Part shown: piece after piece, positions 21,602-33,018 of the stretch
How positions within the stretch are numbered: the stretch's first letter is position 1
Layout of the letters: each line of letters begins with the position of its first letter
NCBI GenBank assembly: GCA_963580285.1
Contig: OY757012.1
Span: 167,202,652-167,266,651 of the forward strand
Reading direction: 5' to 3'
DNA: 64,000 nucleotides
Origin: Lucinisca nassula
Lineage: Eukaryota > Mollusca > Bivalvia > Lucinida > Lucinidae
Made by a program: the position numbers and the translations under genes
Notes under the pieces: model-generated
The model's database searches: none
Told to the model about the DNA's origin: nothing
Seen by the model: the letters and a program-made list of their open reading frames with translations, nothing else

Positions 21602-22776
21602 ATCCCCTCGCACAACATAGTTGTGGGGGGGGGATATAGCATAACTTCACACAAATGTTCCTTATAAAAAAATCTCGAGCGAGTTGGACTTTCAAGGTCA
21701 TGACCTCAAGGTCAAGGTCACTGTGGCTATTTTTAGAAAAACTTTATCATCGCTCTAGCGCCTACATTTCTTCATCAATTTCAATATAACTTCACACAAA
21801 TGTTCCTTACAAAAAAAATCTCGAGCGAGTTCGACTTTCAAGGTCATAACCTCAAGGTCAAGGTCACTGTGGCTATTTTTAGAAAAACTTTGTCATCGCT
21901 CTAGCGCCTACATTTCTTCACTGATTTCAATATAACTTCACACAAATGTTTCTTACGACAATATCTCGAGCGAGTTCGACTTTCAAGGTCATGACCTCAA
22001 GGTCAAGGTCACAATGGCTATTTTTAGAAAAACTTTGTAATCGCTCTAGCCCCTACATTTCTTAACTGATTTCAATATAACTTCACACAAATGTTCCTTA
22101 TGACAATATCTCGTGCAATTTCAACTTTCAAGGTCAAGGTCACTGTATCTATTTTTAGAAAAATTTTGTCATCACTCTAGCGCCTATATTTCTTCACCGA
22201 TTTCAATATAACTTCACACAAATGTTCCTTATGACAATATCTCTAGCGAGTTCCACTTTCAAGGTCAAGGTCACTGTGGCTATTTTTAGAAAAACATTGT
22301 CATCACTCTAGCGCTTACATTTCTTCACCGATTTCAATCTAACTTCACACAAATGTTCCTTATGACAATATCTCAAGCCATTTCGACTTTCAAGGTCAAG
22401 GTCACAATGGCTATTTTTAGAAAAACTTTGTCATCCCTCTAGCGACTACATTTCTTCACTAATTTCAATATAACTTCACACAAATGTTCCTTATGACAAA
22501 ACCTTGAGCGAGTTTCACTTTCAAGGTCAAGGTCACTGTGGCTATTTTTAGAAAAACTGTCTCCGCTTTAGTGCCTATATTTATTGATGGATGTTAATAG
22601 AACTTCACACAAATGTTTCTTATGATAATATCTCGAGTTGCTTTGACTTTCAAGGTCATGACCTCAAGGACAAGGTCACTGTGGCTATTTTTAGAAAAAC
22701 TTTGTCATCGCTCTACCGTCTACATTTATGATTTTAATATAATTTATGATTGATTTGAAGTACATTTGTAATATTT
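21602..22776 (+). mobile_element. Another nested core, ATCCCCTCGCAC type, units of about 165 bp
   Basis: The 5' hairpin CCCCTCGCACAACATAGTTGTGGGGGGGG is followed by seven units with ATAACTTCACACAAATGTTC, CTCGAGCGAGTTCGACTTTC, TCAAGGTCACTGTGGC and TCATCGCTCTAGCG. About 36 bp of nearly identical sequence (ATTTGAAGTACATTTGTAAT and neighbours) lies on both sides of the block, at about 21567-21602 and 22741-22776. The block may therefore have come in by recombination rather than simple insertion. Confidence 0.5.
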
Positions 22777-23427
22777 TTTGTGAATGGCATTTGGCGGGGG
22801 CATCCGTGTCCTATGGACACTTTTTCTAGTTGGTTTTTGGATTATCTGCCCATGACTTAGTACCGTATAGTAAACCGTGTCCGGGCCATAACTCCTAAAC
22901 TGTATGGAATATATTCATGAAACTTCACAGGTGCATTCATCACACTGAGACGATGTGTCATGAACAAGGAAGTCAACTCTTGCATTTTTGGTTTTTGGAT
23001 TATCTGCCCTTGACTTAGTACCATATAGTGAACCGTGTCCGGGCCATAACTCCTAAACTGTATGGAATATATTCATGAAACTTCACAGGTGCATTCATCA
23101 CACTGAGACGATGTGTCATGAACAAGGAAGACAACTCTTGCATTTTTGGTTTTTGGATTATCTGCCCTTGACTTAGTACCATATAGTGAACCGTGTCCGG
23201 GCCATAACTCCTAAACCTTATGGAATATATTCATGAAACTTCACAGGTGCATTCATCACACTGAGACGATGTGTCATGAACAAGGAAGACAACTCTTGCA
23301 TTTTTTGTTTTTGGATTATCTGCCCTTGATGCATATATTTTATGATTGATTTGAAGTACATTTGTTATATTTTTTATGAATGACATTTGGCGGGGGCATC
23401 TGTGTCCTATGGACACCTTTTCTAGTT

Positions 23428-24342
23428 ATATATTTATTTTTTTTCTAAAATGAATTATTAAATGGAACAATTTAAAAGAATTCCAGCTATGTTCTTCTTT
23501 GTTATAAACATAGATTAGATATATTAACTGTTTCAATACCAGACTGTTTTCAAAGCTAACCTAAATTAATTTCAGGTCCAAACATCCATGGGTGTGGAGA
23601 ACCTAAAGAATTTATCATTTTATGCTGTTATTGTTTTGTAACCTTTGTGCTCCTTCAGACCACAATACTATTCTTTCTTATTTCTTCTACCTAAAATAAA
23701 ATAAGTGGACAGGGGTAAATAATTAAGAAAATAAATTGTACAAAATTTAGGACAACAAGAAACACTTACAAATGAAGAGTAATTGCTGTTTATATTTTCA
23801 AAAGCAGTCAAAAATCACTGCTGCTTGATATATAAGTTAAAAACATAGTCATGAAAGGAGCTTTGCCTGTCTGCCAACAATTGATTTTGTTATGAGCAAT
23901 TTTAAGACTGTTTCCGACCTATTTTTGGCATATAAATTATAATTTTTTAAAGAATTTAACACCCACGAAAACTGATGACATTTACAAAATGGGTATCTTG
24001 GCCATTTGAAAAGCAAAGTTTCCCTCAAAAACATGCCAGAGCACTCTAGGCCTTACTTTTCTAAACTTTTTCAACATTTTTATAGATAGATGTGTATCTT
24101 TATTGATAAATAGATTTCCTACAAGTGTTTTTATTTTTCAAATCCCTCCATGCTAGCCAAATGGAATAAATTGACTGGAAAGAAAGCAAACACAAGAGTC
24201 ACAGTCAAAGTAATTGTAACTGTGTTTTCATTAATTAAACAGCAGAATCATAAAATACTTTCTGTTCAACTTCATTCAGAATAAACTAAGAATATATCTA
24301 TTTGTTTTTCTAATACATAGAGATTATTCATTCTCTTATTCA
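23428..24342. other. AT-rich intronic DNA
   Basis: No repeat family, exon or RNA gene is recognised. The 61-residue - strand frame at 23849-24034 has no supporting features. Confidence 0.45.
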
Positions 24343-24620
24343 TCTCAAAAACACACCTTTATAATTTTGACCGCCTTGAACCCCACTTTTATATAGTCAA
24401 ACTGGGGTTTACAGGGGTGAAACTTATTTTTCTTATTTCTGTTCTGAAATATAGATTGTGGGTACTCGCTAGAACCGCCTCGATGAGGCGGTTCTAACGT
24501 GTACCCACAATCTATATTTAAAGCAGAAATAAGAAAAATATCACAACTTTTCATCTTAAATTTTTCATTTTTACGGCATTAAAATTTGCAGTGTATCTGT
24601 ACAGGCGTGTTTTCGTAATG
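24343..24620. mobile_element. Palindromic MITE family 1, near full length
   Basis: The ends are AAAACACACCTTTATA and GGCGTGTTTTCGTAATG. It is inverted relative to most copies (CCCCACTTTTATATAGTCAA first). The central palindrome runs from TAGATTGTGGGTACTCGC through GAGGCGGTTCTAAC to ACCCACAATCTA. Confidence 0.75.
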
Positions 24621-26277
24621 TGAAATATGGGATTTATAAAGCGATGGCAGTAAAACAATCTGATAAAGAAATGAGTGTGAAGCACGACTTTCTTTGATGA
24701 TTGTTTTACCTCCATCTCAAGCCCTGCCACCCAAACAAACCAAAAAGGTTTATATGTACTGGTATGTCCCTTCCCCCACCAGTCACAGACTGAGAAATTT
24801 TACATTTGGTTAAAAATTTAAGACAGAGTTTAAAGATGCCTGTTTGTTCTAAATTCTAACACAAATTCAATCGATACTTACATCAATGTTGCATACCAGC
24901 TCAAAGATTTCATTGCATACTTGCATACCTGCTGCTTCAGTAACATTGATGCCACCATTCCTTCAGTAACTTTGATGCCCTCACTCCCCCGCTCCAAAGA
25001 TTTCTCAGAGGGTTGCACAGGCTGGGGGTATAGGTGACCCTCTGGTTGCTTGCTCTAGTTACTTTTAATGTTTTTAATGGTTAGATTTTTGTCTTTGTTT
25101 TATTAATTCCAATTAGATGCCAATGTTATGGCCATGATTTATATATAATGTATTTTATTTTTGATAGCCATTAATTTGAAGAACCAGGTTTCCAATTATC
25201 ATTATTTTTCCTGTTTCAGTCTGTACTGGGCATCAAATATGAAACTATGCAGTAATAACGGGCATGAAAAAAAAAAAAAAAACAAACAAGAAGTAATGTT
25301 ACCATGAAATATTTGATGGCATTACTTTTAAACAGTTTTAATTGGATTTTCATGGTAGATTATCAAATTATGGCCACTAATTGAAACAATGACAAAAAAT
25401 CAACACCATGAATAATTTTAAAATAAGGAATAATCGGCATCTTTAATATGTTTACTGTTTTTTATGTGCCATCCATGGTAATTTTATGGAATTTAATGGC
25501 TTGGTTAGGTCACTTTTCTGTCCATACTCAGGACAAGTTTGCAGTCATGTCATTTGATGTCCATCCTTTCGGCATGACCATGTAATGAACACCCATGTAA
25601 ATGGAACTTTATATTGAGGAAATTTTGGATTTCTAATTTCTGCTCCGTTATGGGGACACTCATTAAAATCCAAGAACTCAAGCTATGATTGCAGCAGAAA
25701 TAAGAAAAATAGTGCAAGTTATATCTCAGCGTGTTTAATAATATGCACTGTACTGGTTAACTGTTTTTGAAAAAAGGGGGAAATTGCTCCTTTGAGAGTA
25801 AGGGAAACAGGGAAACAAACTATTTTTGACAGAGTGGCTCACTGGGAGGTGCATCCATTCCCCTTAAAGAAATATGAAGTAAAAAAAAAATCTAGATTTA
25901 TTGAAAGGAATATTCCAGACAGACTGAGTGTTAACTGACATGTTTTATTATCCTTTGTTTCTGCAATATTGTGTCTCTGTTCTAAAAGAAGGTTGGCGAG
26001 CAGACAGTTTTCAGTTTTTCTGATAGAAGTCATACTAGGTGTGGCATGTGAAACAAAAAAGCACCTCACACAATTAAGATGCAGTGATGTCATTAACATA
26101 CATTAGCATATATTAGTAGTTAAAATTTTATACAGCAAACATGCTAATATTGATGCTGAAAAAAAAATGTGAGTAGTTTTTGCATTTTGCATTTGCAAAA
26201 GCTACTCACTTTTTCCAGCAAAATACCAGAGTATATTACACTTGCTTAGTTATGCTAGGACAGTTAACCCGTATCTT
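24621..26277. other. Intronic DNA with scattered MITE relics
   Basis: No gene is seen. Recognisable pieces are a SINE-like fragment near 24715-24790, a decayed family-1 MITE half near 25640-25715, and a GTGAGTAG..CTACTCAC hairpin at about 26160-26222. The CCATTAA/TGGTAATT-rich stretch at 25040-25620 resembles 12080-12480. Confidence 0.4.
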
Positions 26278-26447
26278 GCTGAATATTCAGTTTAGCCACA
26301 CCCATTTCTGACTTTGAACCAATCAGATTACTTCATGTAATTTTTTTTACAAATCCATAAACTTCATGTCAAACAGTGTAGATCCTGATCAGATGGCTTC
26401 TTCAGAAGCCATCTGATCTGGATCTTCACTGTTTCCAAAGATAGGGG
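26278..26447. mobile_element. TTAA-type MITE, second copy of the 8042 family
   Basis: It starts at TTAA|CCCGTATCTTGCTG and shares CAGTTTAGCCACACCC and CCAATCAGATTACTT with 8042-8210. The centre is GATCCTGATCAGATGGCTTC / GAAGCCATCTGATC, more perfectly palindromic than in the first copy. The right TTAA has mutated to TTGT. Confidence 0.6.
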
Positions 26448-26505
26448 TTGTCATGATCAGCATGATAAGAGTTAGTATTTTGACCACAAACAATCTACAT
26501 GTAGT

Positions 26506-26719
26506 TTACTCATTCTGTACCAGAAACCCCAAAAGGGATAATAGGCAAACAGTGCAATCCCAGATCAGACACCGCAGAATGCAGCGTCTGATCAGGACCT
26601 ACACTGTTTGCAAAATTTTCATCCATTTTCCAAATAAATTTTGAAGAAAACACAACCTGACACCCCTAAATTTTGAAATGGATATAAAGAGGAAGATTCC
26701 ATCTGGTACAAAAAGGGTT
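26506..26719. mobile_element. TTAA-type MITE family 2 (GGTACAAAAAGGGTTA ends)
   Basis: The left end CTCATTCTGTACCAGAAACC and right end GGTACAAAAAGGGTTA are inverted repeats. The central palindrome is GATCAGACACCGCAGAATGC / GCGTCTGATC. The left TTAA is lost. Confidence 0.6.
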
Positions 26720-26834
26720 ATTCTAAAACACCCCTGTGTGTCTTAATGTCATATTTCATAATGTCGTATTTGAAGAACTAGCATTTAGCAAGCAAACATT
26801 TTTGATATTTTCCTTTCCTTATTTTCTCTTCAAA

Positions 26835-27000
26835 ACATAGATTGATGGTGCTCATTAGAACCCCTCATTAGAACCACCTTGTGAGGGGGTTCTAAGGAAT
26901 TAGAACCCCCTTATGAGGGGGTTCTAAGGAGTACCAACAATCTATATTTTTGAGCAAAATGAAGGATAATAATGTATACCCTGTTAAACTCCAGTTTTTT
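26835..27000. mobile_element. Family-1 MITE fragment with a triplicated GTTCTAA hairpin arm
   Basis: ATAGATTGATGGTGCTCATT..CTAACGAG-type arms surround three GAACCCCC/GGGGGTTC copies. The right portion ends at CTCCAGTTTTTT where the element at 27001 begins, showing insertion in the MITE's T run. Confidence 0.55.
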
Positions 27001-28494
27001 ATACGCCCGTTTGAAAAACGATCGTATTATGTTATGCCCCCGGCGTCCATCCTCTGTCCGTCCGTCTGTAAACTTTCTGGATAACTCCTACAGTTTACAT
27101 CTGATCAAGCTGAAACTTCATACATAGTTAGACCATGATGTGGGGCAGCGCATATTGTTTTGAGGCTACGGTCCACCAAATAATAAGAGTTATGCCCCTT
27201 TGAAATTTTTTGTAAACTTTTCATTTCCAGATAACTCCACCTACAGTTTACATCCGATCGAGCTGAAACTTCATACATAGTTAGACCACAATGTGGGGCA
27301 GCACATATTGTTTTGAGGTTATGGTCCACCAAATAATAATAGAGTTATGCCCCTTTGAATTTTTTTGTAAACTTTTCGTTTCCGGATATCTCCTCCTATA
27401 GTTTACATCCAATCAAGCTGAAACTTCATACATAGTTAGACCATGATGTGGGGCAGCGCATATTGTTCCGAGGTTTCGGTCCATCAAATAATAATAGAGT
27501 AATGCCCCTTTGAAATTTTTTGTAATCTTATTGTTTCTGGATAACTCCTCCTACAGTTTACATCCGATCAACCTGAAACTTCATCCATAGTTAGACCATG
27601 ATGTGGGGCAGCACATATTGTTTAGAGGTTAAGATCCACCAAATAACAATAGAGTTGTGTCCCTTTGAAATTTTTTGTAAACTTTTTGTTTCCGGATGAC
27701 TTCTCCTACATTTTACATCCGATAAAGCTGAAACTTCATATATAATTAGACCATATTGTTTTGAGGTTATTGTTCACCAAATAATAATAGAGTCATGCCC
27801 CTTTTTGAAAAATTCTGTAAACATTTTGTTTCCTGATAACTACTCCTACATTTTAGATCTGATGATGTTGAAATTTTACATACAGTAAGACCATGATATG
27901 GAACAGTGCACATTATTTTTAGGTTTCGGTCTACCAAATATTTCCAGAGATATACCCCGTTAACAGATTTTTCTAAACATTCCGTTTCCATCTTACATTT
28001 TACATCTGATGAAGCTGAAACTTTACATATAGTAAGACAATGATGTGGAACAGTGCATATTAATTTTAGGTTACAGTCCATCGGATATTACCAGAGTTAT
28101 TCCCTTTTCACATATTTTTCTAAACATATTTTGTTTCCGAATAATGCCTCCCACATTTTACATCTGATGAAGCTGAAACTTTACATATAGTTAGACTATG
28201 AGCTGGAGCAGCGCATATTATTTCAAGGTTACAGTCCACCACCTATTGCCAGAGTTATGCCTATATTATTTTGAGGTTATGGTCCACCAAATATTATCGA
28301 CCATGAAAATCTGTTGGAGACAGATAGTTGAGCCATTGAGGGTTATTAATAGTGCCAGGTAAGAATATATGGAGCACATATTGTTCCTTGGTTAGGTTCC
28401 ACAAACCCAAACTTGTACAACAGTCCGTATATATATATGCTCCATCTTACTAATTGCCATGGGCATATATTGCCCCGCTTGCGGTGCTCTTGTT
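27001..28494 (+). mobile_element. Helitron-like element with about 155 bp units
   Basis: The 5' start ATACGCCCGTTTGAAAAACG with GTCCGTCCGTCTG (27055) is followed by about eight units with GATAACTCCTCCTACAGTTT, AAGCTGAAACTTCATACATA and CCACCAAATAATAATAGAG. The 3' end (GGGCATATATTGCCCCGCTT, GCGGTGCTCTTGTT) matches the end at 34168-34194. Short - strand reading frames here only reflect the tandem units. Confidence 0.7.
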
Positions 28495-28496
28495 GT

Positions 28497-28709
28497 ATTT
28501 ATCATATGACGTCGCGTCTGAGAGTGTAATAATGCCATGTAATATTTTCGATAATCCACTAGTGGATTAAATATGCAAATTAGCTAGCTACGTCCCGTAA
28601 CATTACATGTACGACGTCCTTTACGACGTCGCGTTTACTAACGGCGGAATATTGACATTTTTGTAAATAATCGTGAATAAAAATGCGTTTTAAATGTCAT
28701 ATGATAAAT
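28497..28709. mobile_element. MITE with ATTTATCATATGAC terminal inverted repeats
   Basis: ATTTATCATATGAC at 28497-28510 is matched by GTCATATGATAAAT at 28696-28709. The interior has ACGACGTCCTTTACGACGTC and AATCCACTAGTGGATT. Confidence 0.6.
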
Positions 28710-28861
28710 AGAATCTTGCATTCGTGCTCATGTATTATTGAATTTATTAAGCTCGTTAAGCAAAAGGGATAAAATGCGAGGCTTTGCCGAGCATTTTATC
28801 CCTTTTCCTCAACTCGTTTAATAAATTCAGTAATACATGAACACTCATGTAAGATCCTCTA
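28709..28861. mobile_element. Foldback element, about 150 bp
   Basis: TAGAATCTTGCAT..CATGTATTATTGAATTTATT pairs with AATAAATTCAGTAATACATG..TGTAAGATCCTCTA. The inner arms AAAAGGGATAAAATGC and GCATTTTATCCCTTTT flank a GAGGCTTTGCCGA loop. It abuts the MITE at 28497-28709. Confidence 0.7.
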
Positions 28862-28971
28862 TATAAATGTAGAGTTTTCAAGGGTGATCATTGCTCAGCC
28901 TCGGACTTGTTAACATGATGGGATAAAACAGTAGGTCAAGATTTTAAGGAGAATAGCATAATTAGGGCCCC

Positions 28972-29111
28972 GCACTGAAAGTGTGGGTGCCCTATAGTAA
29001 TCACTCTGTCCGTCCGTCTGTCTGTCTGTCCGTCTGTCCGTCCACGAATTTTTTCCTACTCCTCTGATAGCGCTGCCGGGGCCCTAGTCAGTTTCACTGA
29101 CAGCTCTAGTT
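28972..29111 (+). mobile_element. Minimal 140 bp Helitron-like element without a tandem core
   Basis: The 5' end TAGGGCCCCGCACTGAAAGT..GGGTGCCCTA, a GTCCGTCCGTCTGTCTGTCC tract and the 3' end GGGGCCCTAGTCAGT-TTC-ACTGACAGCTCTAGTT follow directly. The TAGGGCCCC start and GGGGCCCTA end are subterminal inverted repeats, and the 3' hairpin is followed by CTAGTT as in the long elements. Confidence 0.6.
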
Positions 29112-29229
29112 TCCATCATTTTTACAAGCCATCAACTTTGAAGACTTCCTGTTTGCTTTCTCCTAACCAGCCTCTACAAGAAGGGATTGCACGACCCGCA
29201 GAAAAAGCAACCGACTGAAGTCGTTTTTT

Positions 29230-31040
29230 TCTAAGAGTGCCCTAAAATCACCGTGTCATTCTGTCAATCTGTCATTCTGTCAGTCTGTCAGTCTGTCATT
29301 CTGTCTGTCCGTCCGTAACCCGTTTGTGAAAATTGGTGATAGTGACTTAACAATTTTTGGCATACTGATAGATATCAATGAGATCTAACCAATGAACTTA
29401 CGAAATATTACATTCCATTTAGTATAGCCTCGCCGAGGCGAAAAATGTGAAAATTTTCGAACATTTTTGAACTGCTTCTCCTCGGAAACCGTTGGGCCGA
29501 TTGAAGTCAAATTTCATATGGAGCCTCTATGGGATGGGGGAAACCAAAATTTGCTGATGGGGTCAATGTCACATGACCAAAATGGCCACCAAGCCATATA
29601 TGGTTTGTCTGTCTGTCCGTAAGTAACCCGTAAGTGAAAATTGGTGATAGTGACTTAACCGCTTGGAATATTTAAACAATTTTTGGCATACTGATAGATA
29701 TCAATGAGATCTAACCAATGAACTTGCGAAATATTACATTCCATTTAGTATAGCCTCGCCGAGGCGCAAAATGTGAAAATTTTCGAACTGCTTCTCCTCG
29801 GAAACCATTGGGCCGATTGAAGTCAAAATTCATATGGAGCCTCTATGGGATAGGGAAACCAAAATTTGCTCATGGGGTCCAGGTCACATGACCAAAATGG
29901 CCGCCAAGCCATATATGGTAAAATCCCTTCGAAAATAGTCTTCTCAAGAACCACTGGGCAGATTTCCACGAAACTTGATAAATAGCATCTGGGATGTAGG
30001 CCTATCATAAATTGCTAAAATGGTGACCCTGGGTTGACCTTGACCTTCTTTGGGTCCGTCCGTAACCCGTTTGTGAAAATTGGTGATAGTGACTTAACCG
30101 CTTGGAATATTTAAACAATTTTTGGCATACTGATAGATATCAATGAGATCTAACCAATGAACTTACGAAATATTACATTCCATTTAGTATAGCCTCGCCG
30201 AGGCGAAAAATGTGAAATTTTTCGAACATTTTTGAACTGCTTCTCCTCGGAAACCGTTGGGCCGATTGAAGTCAAATTTCATATGGAGCCTCTGTGGGGT
30301 GGGGGAAACCAAAATTTGCTCATGGGGTCAAGGTCACATGACCAAAATGGCCGCCAAGCCATATATGGTTTGTCTGTCTGTCCGTCCATAACCCGTTTGT
30401 GAAAATTGGTGATAGTGACTTAACCGCTTGGAATATTTTAACAATTTTTGGCATACTAATAAATATCAATTAGATCTTATCAATGAACTTGCGAAATATT
30501 ACATTCCATTTAGTACAGCCTCGCCGAGGCGAAAAATGTGAAAATTTTCGAACTGCTTCTCCTCGGAAATCGTTGGGCCGATTGAAGTCAAATTTCATAT
30601 GGAGCCTCTACGGGATGGGGGAAACCAAAATTTCCTCATGGGGTCCAGGTCACATGACCAAAATGGCCGCCAAGCAATATTTGGTAAAAACCCTTCAAAA
30701 ATAGTCTTCTCCAGAACCACTGTGCAGATTTCCACAAAAAAACTTGATAAATAGCATCTGGAACGTAGGCCCATCATAAATTGCTAAAATGGTGACCCTG
30801 GGTTGACCTTGACCTTCTTTGTGCCTAGGTCAAACTTTGACACATATGCTTTTGTGTTGGATTTTATCCTGCAAACGATTCAGAATACAGTACTAAAGTA
30901 TAAGATATATTTTTGCTCCTTACGATAAGGCGCATTTATTGGGGGAACCGTTTTATGTCCAGGTCACATGACCAAAATGGCCGTCATACCCATATATGGT
31001 AACACTCATAAAGCTAAAAGCATCCGGCAGGTCGTGCACT
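29230..31040 (+). mobile_element. Tandem-core element with about 300-430 bp units
   Basis: After GTCATTCTGTCAATCTGTC repeats, four units begin with GTCCGTAACCCGTTTGTGAA. They share CAATTTTTGGCATACTGATA, AGTATAGCCTCGCCGAGGCG, CTTCTCCTCGGAAACCGTTG and CACATGACCAAAATGGCC. Two units have an extra GACCTTGACCTTCTTTG block. The ends are not well defined: the last unit fades at about 31040. Confidence 0.55.
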
Positions 31041-31181
31041 TCAGCTGAAGCACTGGTTCTTCTTGAAGACCAGAATATAAAAGTAGACCAGTATTGGTAA
31101 ACTTAAAAGGACACAGATTTATCCTTCACTTGTGATGTATAGCCCAAAATATGGGGGATTATCATTAACTAGAAAAATTAA

Positions 31182-31227
31182 GGGTCACTGATGAGGCTTT
31201 ATTAGCCGAAACTACGTAGTATGACCC
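31182..31227 (+). ncRNA. Hammerhead ribozyme motif (GUA triplet), upstream copy
   Basis: Stem I GGGTCA (31182-31187) pairs perfectly with TGACCC (31222-31227). Between them are CTGATGA (31188-31194), stem II GGC/GCC with loop TTTATTA, GAA (31208-31210), stem III ACTACGTAGT (31211-31220) and A31221 as the cleavage base. GUA is an accepted NUH triplet. The motif is repeated base for base at 33019-33064. Confidence 0.8.
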
Positions 31228-31276
31228 ATCTTCTTTCTTATGAATGTTTTCATTGCTCTTAAAGGAACTCATTTTT

Positions 31277-32730
31277 AGCTCACCTGTCACGTAGTGACAA
31301 GGTGAGCTTTTGGGATCACTTTTTGTCCGTCGTGCGTCCGTGCGTGCGTCCGTAAACTTTTCTTCAAACGACATCTCCTCCTAAACCACTGATCGTATTT
31401 TGACCAAACTTCACAGGAATGATCCTTAGGTGGTCCCCTTTCAAAGTTGTTCAAATGGTTCCGGTCCGTGGCACATATAGGTCACAGTAGCCAAAAATAG
31501 ATTTTTTTCACCGCAAACTTAAAAAATCTTCTTCTCTGAAACCGCAAGGCCCAGGTCTTTGATATTTGGTATGAAGCTTCATCTAGTGGACCCCTACCAA
31601 GATTGTTCAAATTATAGTGCTGGGGCCAAAAATGCCCCCGCACGGGGGCCCTTTGGTTTTACATGGGCTTATATAGGGAAAATCTTTAAAAATCTTCTTC
31701 TCTGAAACCGCAAGGCCCAGGTCTTTGATATTTGGTATGAAGCTTCATCTAGTGGACCCCTACCAAGATTGTTCAAATTATAGTGCTGGAGCTAAAAATG
31801 CCCCCGCACGGGGGCCCTTTGGTTTTACATGGGCTTATATAGGGAAAATCTTTAAAAATCTTCTTCTCTGAAACCGCAAGGCCCAGGTCTTTGATATTTG
31901 GTATGAAGCTTCATCTAGTGGACCCCTACCAAGATTGTTCAAATTATAGTGCTGGAGCTAAAAATGCCCCCGCACGGGGGCCCTTTGGTTTTACATGGGC
32001 TTATATAGGGAAAATCTTTAAAAATCTTCTTCTCTGAAACCGCAAGGCCCAGGTCTTTGATATTTGGTATGAAGCTTTATCTAGTGGACCCCTACCAAGA
32101 TTGTTCAAATTATAGTGCTGGATCTAAAAATGCCCCCGCACGGGGGCCCTTTGGTTTTACATGGGCTTATATAGGGAAAATCTTTAAAAATCTTCTTCTC
32201 TGAAACCGCAAGGCCCAGGTCTTTGATATTTGGTATGAAGCTTCAGCTAGTGGACCTCTACACAGATTTTTCAAATTATAGCCCTGAGACCAAAAATGCC
32301 TCCGCCATGTGGCCCTTTGGTTTTACATAGACTTATATAGGGAAAATCTTTAAAAGCATCTTCTCTGAAACACAAGGCTTAGGTCTTTGATATTTGTTAT
32401 GAAGCTTCAGCTAGTGGACCTCTACCAAGATTGTTCAAATTATAGCCCTGGGGCCAAAAATGCCCCTGCTCGGGGGCCCTTTGGTTTAACATAGACTTAT
32501 AGGCAAAATTTGTTTTACATAGACTTCTATATGCAGGGTAAACCTTTAAAATCTTCTTCTCTGAAACCAGAAAGCCCAGGTCTTTCATATTCGATATGAA
32601 GCTTCATCTTGTGGACCTCTACCAAGATTGTTCAAATTATAGCCCTGGGGCCAAAATTGACCCTGCCCGGGGCCCACTTGTTATACATTGGATCAGGTGA
32701 GCGAACCAGGGCCCTCTGGGCCCTCTTGTT
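31277..32730 (+). mobile_element. Complete Helitron-like element, AGCTCACCTG type, homogenised units
   Basis: The 5' AGCTCACCTGTCACGTAGTG with a hairpin and GTCCGTCGTGCGTCCGTGCG are at 31277-31352. Seven units of about 168 bp follow, each with CTGAAACCGCAAGGCCCAGG and GAAGCTTCATCTAGTGGACC; most also carry a GCCCCCGCACGGGGGC hairpin. The units from about 31525 to 32260 are nearly identical, then divergence grows toward the 3' side. The 3' end CAGGTGAGCGAACC, AGGGCCC-TCT-GGGCCCT, CTTGTT finishes at 32730. It sits in the T run of CTCATTTTT|GATTTTTATT, which is uninterrupted in the duplicate at 33108-33128. Confidence 0.8.
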
Positions 32731-33018
32731 GATTTTTATTTGCCTTCACTGCAGCTGGTGTTGTGCCGTGTGGCGGCCGTAAAACGTCTCCCCGTACATC
32801 AACCATAGTGCAGTTTATATTTTACTTTTGGTCCTTTGAGATCAGCGTAGATATTCTGAGAAATCAGAAATATTTTATTGGTTTAGACTCATATTCTAGA
32901 CAGGTTTTTAATTATTTGGACCCCATTTTGATTTATATCAGTCTTTGAATCGACTGCCTATTCGAAAATCGCAAAATTGCAGTATGTTTCCTCTGGCTTT
33001 CGTTGCCGGCTCATTACA

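Larger units (their letters stand above)
17266..22831 (+). mobile_element. Second-level Helitron-like element, same family as the outer one
   Basis: The host unit stops at CTCTTGCATTTTT and a fresh 5' end (ATGCCCCCGCGTATTCGGAG and GTCCGTTCGTACGTTCGTC) begins at 17266. The 3' end GGCGGGGGCATCCGTGTCC..CTAGTT finishes at 22831, after which the host unit resumes with GGTTTTTGGATTATC. It is itself interrupted by 17484-20883 and by a third core type from 21602. Confidence 0.65.
16225..23427 (+). mobile_element. Composite of nested Helitron-like elements (outer element)
   Basis: The outer element starts after a T run with ATGCCCCCACC..GGAGAATAGCGGAAGGGCAT and GTCCGTTCGTTTGTCCGTCC. Its core units of about 165-185 bp share CGTGTCCGGGCCATAACTCC, TGCATTCATCACACTGAGAC and AAGGAAGACAACTCTTGC. 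It ends (about 23325-23427) with TTTGGCGGGGGCATCTGTGT, the hairpin GTGTCC-TAT-GGACAC, then TTTTCTAGTT. The 3' hairpin followed by CTAGT matches the Helitron 3' rule (hairpin then CTRRT). It holds a SINE (16946-17146) and a whole second copy of itself (17266-22831). No protein is encoded. Confidence 0.7.

Noticed and set aside
28006..28026. CTGATGA followed by GAAAC (also at 28164), looking like a hammerhead core
   Set aside because: Only AGCT separates the two blocks, so there is no stem II. Neighbouring tandem units read CCGATCGAGCTGAAAC, showing a chance variant of the repeat.
27105..28081. Two - strand frames with repeated peptide HGLTMYEVSA-like motifs
   Set aside because: They come from the 155 bp units of the Helitron-like element at 27001-28494.
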